This document shows positions 63,203-64,000 of a DNA stretch of 64,000 bases, one piece after another. Position 1 is the first letter of the stretch, and each line of letters opens with the position of its first letter. The stretch is taken from positions 248,001 through 312,000 of the forward strand of contig CAVQXT010000007.1 in NCBI GenBank assembly GCA_963717945.1. The letters are read 5' to 3'. The notes beneath the pieces were generated by a model. That model was given only the letters and a program-made list of their open reading frames with translations. It did not search any database and was not told the origin of the DNA. The DNA comes from FEN-299 sp963717945. GTDB lineage: Bacteria; Acidobacteriota; Vicinamibacteria; Vicinamibacterales; Fen-181. Both the position numbers and the translations under genes were made by a program.

Positions 63203-63673
63203 ATGCAGACTCATCGGCGATACGACTTCAAGAACCAGCATTTCGTGGGAGAGGAAGGCCGCCTCATCCCGCTCCTGCAGCAGGCGCAGGCGGAGGACGG
63301 CTACCTGCGCCGGGAGCGGCTCGACGAGATCCACCGGGTCTCGGGCATCCCGCTCGCGCACATCTACGGCGTCGCGACCTTCTACGCGCAGTTCCGGCTG
63401 AAGCCGGTGGGCAAGTTCCTCCTCCGCGTCTGCCACGGCACGGCGTGCCACGTCAGCGGCGCGGTCGAGCTGAGCCAGGCGGTCGAGAAGCACCTCGGCG
63501 TCCCGAACGGCGAGACGACGCCGGACCGGATGTTCAGCATCGAGACCGTCTCCTGCCTCGGCTGCTGCTCGCTGGCGCCGGCGATGATGATCAACAACGC
63601 GACGTTCGGCAACCTCAGCCCGTCCGCCGCGGTGAAGGTCGTGAAGAAGTTCCAGAAGGGGGAGCGGTCATGA
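63203..63673 (+). CDS. hydC: HydC/NuoE-like [2Fe-2S] subunit
   Basis: A 156-residue thioredoxin-like ferredoxin of the 24-kDa NuoE family. The cluster cysteines are in VCHGTACHVSGA and SCLGCCSLAPAM, in the order expected. In the HydABC hydrogenase this subunit links the flavoprotein HydB to the catalytic HydA. The N-terminus LIPLLQQAQAEDGYLRRERLDEIHRVSGIPLAHIYGVATFYAQF is the usual helical domain. The stop overlaps the next start (ATGA). Confidence 0.93.
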   Translation: MQTHRRYDFKNQHFVGEEGRLIPLLQQAQAEDGYLRRERLDEIHRVSGIPLAHIYGVATFYAQFRLKPVGKFLLRVCHGTACHVSGAVELSQAVEKHLGVPNGETTPDRMFSIETVSCLGCCSLAPAMMINNATFGNLSPSAAVKVVKKFQKGERS

Positions 63674-64000
63674 CGCGGGTCACCGTCGGCTACTCCACGT
63701 GCGGGATCGCGGCCGGCGCCGAGGACACCTACAAGGCGCTCGAGACCAGGCTCGCCTCGCTTCCGGAACCCCCCGAGTTGACGCGCACCGGGTGCGTCGG
63801 CATGTGCTACCAGGAGCCGCTCGTCGAGATCGGCAACGGCGACGGCGTCCGGTATCTCTACGGGCACATCAGCCCGGACAAGGTCGGCCGCCTGATCGAC
63901 GAGCACGTGCTCCAGGGCGTGCCGGTGGCCGACTGGCTGGTCTGGGCCAGCTCGGGCCAGGGGACCGACACCACCTACCTCTCGCGCCAGCACCGGATCG
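63670..64000 (+). CDS. hydB: HydB/NuoF-like flavoprotein subunit, partial
   Basis: The first 110 codons of a large subunit that continues past the right edge. The visible part is the N-terminal thioredoxin-like domain, with VGYSTCGIAAGAEDTYKALETRL and TGCVGMCYQEPLVEI, followed by GHISPDKVGRLIDEHVLQGVPV, the stretch that leads to the NADH/FMN domain of HydB and HoxF. The FMN, NADH and [4Fe-4S] motifs lie outside. It starts with ATG 63670, overlapping the HydC stop. The next gene should be the catalytic HydA. Confidence 0.88.
   Translation, partial: MTRVTVGYSTCGIAAGAEDTYKALETRLASLPEPPELTRTGCVGMCYQEPLVEIGNGDGVRYLYGHISPDKVGRLIDEHVLQGVPVADWLVWASSGQGTDTTYLSRQHRI

Overview
The window is high-GC, densely coded bacterial chromosome. 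Three things point to an Acidobacteriota bacterium, most likely of the Vicinamibacteria type: the secreted VWA protein of the acidobacterial VWFA-related family, the translation and RNA operon rimP-nusA-infB-(DUF503)-rbfA-nrnA-truB-rpsO-pnp, and the abundance of REP-like palindromes and short tandem repeats between genes. This assignment is inferred from gene content, not from a search. I see no tRNA, rRNA, CRISPR array, prophage or intact insertion sequence.

Layout. 1-12433 (minus strand) is the transcription, translation and RNA-decay operon, preceded by rimO. 12562-17242 (minus) holds a sugar isomerase-like protein, the peptidoglycan-recycling pair AmgK and MurU, a CYTH phosphatase and a MidA-type methyltransferase. 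17367-24405 holds HtrA, the VWA protein, two unknown proteins and glycogen phosphorylase. 24621-34818 holds an Ntn asparaginase, a P1 self-cleaving peptidase with a DUF421 protein, aconitase, queG, an M49-like metallopeptidase lipoprotein, an FmdB zinc ribbon and the nickel chaperones HypB and HypA. 35051-38814 holds a corrinoid-protein reactivator (RACo type), a homocysteine methyltransferase, a DUF2231 membrane protein and an exported rubrerythrin. 39356-48199 holds a beta-propeller protein, a membrane-anchored MutS-like ATPase, two VirJ-like hydrolases, DNA polymerase IV, a phospholipase B-like lipoprotein and a HAD phosphatase.

48307-53965 looks like a sulfur-respiration operon. It encodes a Tat-exported molybdopterin oxidoreductase, an iron-sulfur subunit, an NrfD membrane anchor, a split YeeE/YedE sulfur transporter and a membrane-anchored rhodanese that has lost its active-site cysteine but ends in a cysteine. 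A UPF0182 protein follows. 57089-64000 (running off the right edge) is an electron-bifurcation region: NfnAB, then a regulatory-looking cassette (an unknown 180-residue protein, two DRTGG proteins, an RsbW-like ATPase, an [FeFe]-hydrogenase-like protein lacking the proton-relay cysteine, and a zinc-ribbon protein), then the HydC and HydB subunits of an NADH-linked [FeFe] hydrogenase. The catalytic subunit should lie just beyond the edge. The physiology suggested is flexible anaerobic or microaerobic metabolism, with hydrogen, NAD(P)H and ferredoxin exchanged and sulfur compounds reduced.

The most unusual non-coding signal is a family of repeats built from 7-base units, often arranged as the two arms of a hairpin. 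They sit between genes at about ten places and in some cases run into coding sequence. Separate REP-like palindromes also occur inside rimO and at gene ends, and longer arrays (12-, 17-, 18- and 20-base periods) lie just upstream of genes. A second theme is -10 boxes placed only 6 to 9 bases before the start codon, which suggests leaderless mRNAs.
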